From JANMCE01 sp963791625 (GTDB lineage: Bacteria; Actinomycetota; Acidimicrobiia; Acidimicrobiales; Ilumatobacteraceae), in NCBI GenBank assembly GCA_963791625.1, contig CAWBTA010000001.1, positions 84,095 to 148,094 on the forward strand: DNA of 64,000 bases, given 5' to 3'. The notes below the pieces were generated by a model. It was not told the DNA's origin. It did not search any database and saw only the letters and a list, made by a program, of their open reading frames with translations. Shown here one piece after another: positions 63,272 to 64,000 of the stretch; the first letter of the stretch is position 1, and every line of letters begins with the position of its first letter. The translations under genes and the position numbers were made by a program.

Positions 63272-63820
63272 ATGAACGCGGTGCCGTCGCAGCTGTACCT
63301 CTCCGTTGAGGAATGGGTTCGGTTCGAGGAGCAGCATCACGAGCTAAAGCATGAACTCATCGAGGGCGTCATGTACGCCATGGCGGGTGCGTCCAATAGG
63401 CACAACGATGTTTCCGCGTCGGTGTTGGCCTTGTTGTTCCAACCCGCTCGAGACCACGGCTGTAGGGCCGTAGCCTCCGATCAACGGCTGGTTCTTCGCG
63501 ACCGAAACGGTTTCTACCCAGACGTAGCCGTTTTCTGTGAAGAGCCGGATGACGGGCAATATCGGCGGAACCCGTGCTTGCTCGTTGAGGTTGTTTCGCC
63601 CTCGAGTCGCCAACGCGACTACGAAACAAAGGCCATTGCCTACCTGCAGATTCCGACGCTGCTGGCCTATCTCATCGTCGATCCCTCGCGTGAGGTCGTT
63701 GAGGCACACCTGCGAGACGACGAATCGCAGCCCTGGCGATCGATCTCGTTACCGAGTGGCAGCTCACTTTCGCTGAACTGCCCGCCCGTTAGCATCGAGA
63801 TCGCAGACCTGTTTCTCTGA
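63272..63820 (+). CDS. Uma2-family PD-(D/E)XK nuclease-like protein
   Basis: The 182-residue protein starts MNAVPSQLYLSVEEWVRFEEQHH and has the core YPDVAVFCEE near residue 85, LLVEVVSPSSRQRDYETKAIAYLQIPTLLAYLIVD near residue 103 (Glu and Lys of the PD-(D/E)XK site, split here). These proteins occur in many bacteria in many copies, with unknown role. No toxin/antitoxin partner is obvious. Confidence 0.87.
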   Translation: MNAVPSQLYLSVEEWVRFEEQHHELKHELIEGVMYAMAGASNRHNDVSASVLALLFQPARDHGCRAVASDQRLVLRDRNGFYPDVAVFCEEPDDGQYRRNPCLLVEVVSPSSRQRDYETKAIAYLQIPTLLAYLIVDPSREVVEAHLRDDESQPWRSISLPSGSSLSLNCPPVSIEIADLFL

Positions 63821-63838
63821 CCTCGATTCGGATCTTCC

Positions 63839-63983
63839 CTATGCGAGGTACTTAGTGAACCACGCGAGGGTCTCGGGCCAGGCGGCGGTGGCGGCCGCCT
63901 GGTTGTAACCGCCGCCGGTGTCATTGTTGAAGCCGTGGCCGGCGCCTTCGTGAATGTGTCATCAGCGGCTTGCGGTCAGGCAT
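63839..63983 (-). pseudogene. dienelactone-hydrolase-family remnant at window end
   Basis: The minus strand encodes HIHEGAGHGFNNDTGGGYNQ ... ETLAWFTKYLA, the C-terminal 39 or so residues of a dienelactone hydrolase (alpha/beta hydrolase with its catalytic His in GHGF). Two TGA codons lie in frame immediately before it. Upstream, GGGAGG precedes ATGCCTGACCGC at 63983 in another frame. The piece thus looks like a start and an end with the middle missing, as in the gene at 2.1-2.2 kb. The upstream side is close to the window edge, so the situation cannot be fully judged. Confidence 0.55.
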
Positions 63984-64000
63984 TCGGGGCCTCCCTCAGT

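Overview
The window is 64 kb of high-GC, gene-dense DNA that reads as the chromosome of a free-living actinobacterium. Many genes start with GTG, operons are tight with ATGA stop/start overlaps, and there are DUF222/13E12 HNH endonucleases, a HemD-type nitrate regulator (NnaR-like) and several acyl-CoA and liv-type transport genes. An Acidimicrobiia-like lineage would fit, but no rRNA or marker gene here proves it. I see no tRNA, rRNA, CRISPR array, prophage or intact insertion sequence.

Left part (1-14 kb): a 5'-truncated M56 peptidase; an unknown membrane protein; the remnant of a dihydrofolate-reductase-family gene; an ArsR/SRPBCC pair behind a palindromic operator; a 3Fe-4S ferredoxin; a shortened EamA transporter; purE-purK; an AraC regulator divergent from a sterol-desaturase-type hydroxylase; a three-gene catabolic operon (2-hydroxyacid dehydrogenase, LigI-like amidohydrolase, SDR); a class II HDAC-like deacetylase; and an acyl-CoA dehydrogenase carrying two compensating frameshifts.

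Middle part (13-39 kb): an FAD oxidoreductase; a DUF3556 membrane protein; a liv-type ABC system with a livH-livM-livG fusion broken by a frameshift, livF, and a divergent substrate-binding lipoprotein; an acyl-CoA synthetase; a second ArsR/SRPBCC pair; a toluene/alkene-type diiron monooxygenase operon (tmoABCDE order, no reductase gene); Uma2 and PhyH-like genes; and a minus-strand operon of 2-oxoacid:ferredoxin oxidoreductase, SDR, leucine dehydrogenase and an unusual B12-domain protein, divergent from an Lrp/AsnC regulator. This last set looks like amino-acid catabolism through 2-oxoacids.

Right part (39-64 kb): an island of circularly permuted ATP-grasp, alpha-E, transglutaminase and zinc-peptidase genes (a predicted peptide ligation and trimming system); a tightly coupled five-gene operon (YrhK-like, beta-domain protein, MOCOS-like cysteine-desulfurase relative, membrane protein, NNMT-like methyltransferase) divergent from a large LuxR regulator, which is the best candidate here for an undescribed pathway; a nitrate reductase set (NirD-like, fused DmsB-DmsC, NasA-like, then a HemD-winged-helix regulator); and an HNH/DUF222 gene beside the decayed remains of a second copy, a Uma2 gene and a dienelactone-hydrolase remnant.

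Several genes carry internal deletions or frameshifts (2.1-2.2 kb, 4.6 kb, 12.2 kb, 18.15 kb, 63.9 kb). These are either real decay or assembly errors, and read-level checking would separate the two.
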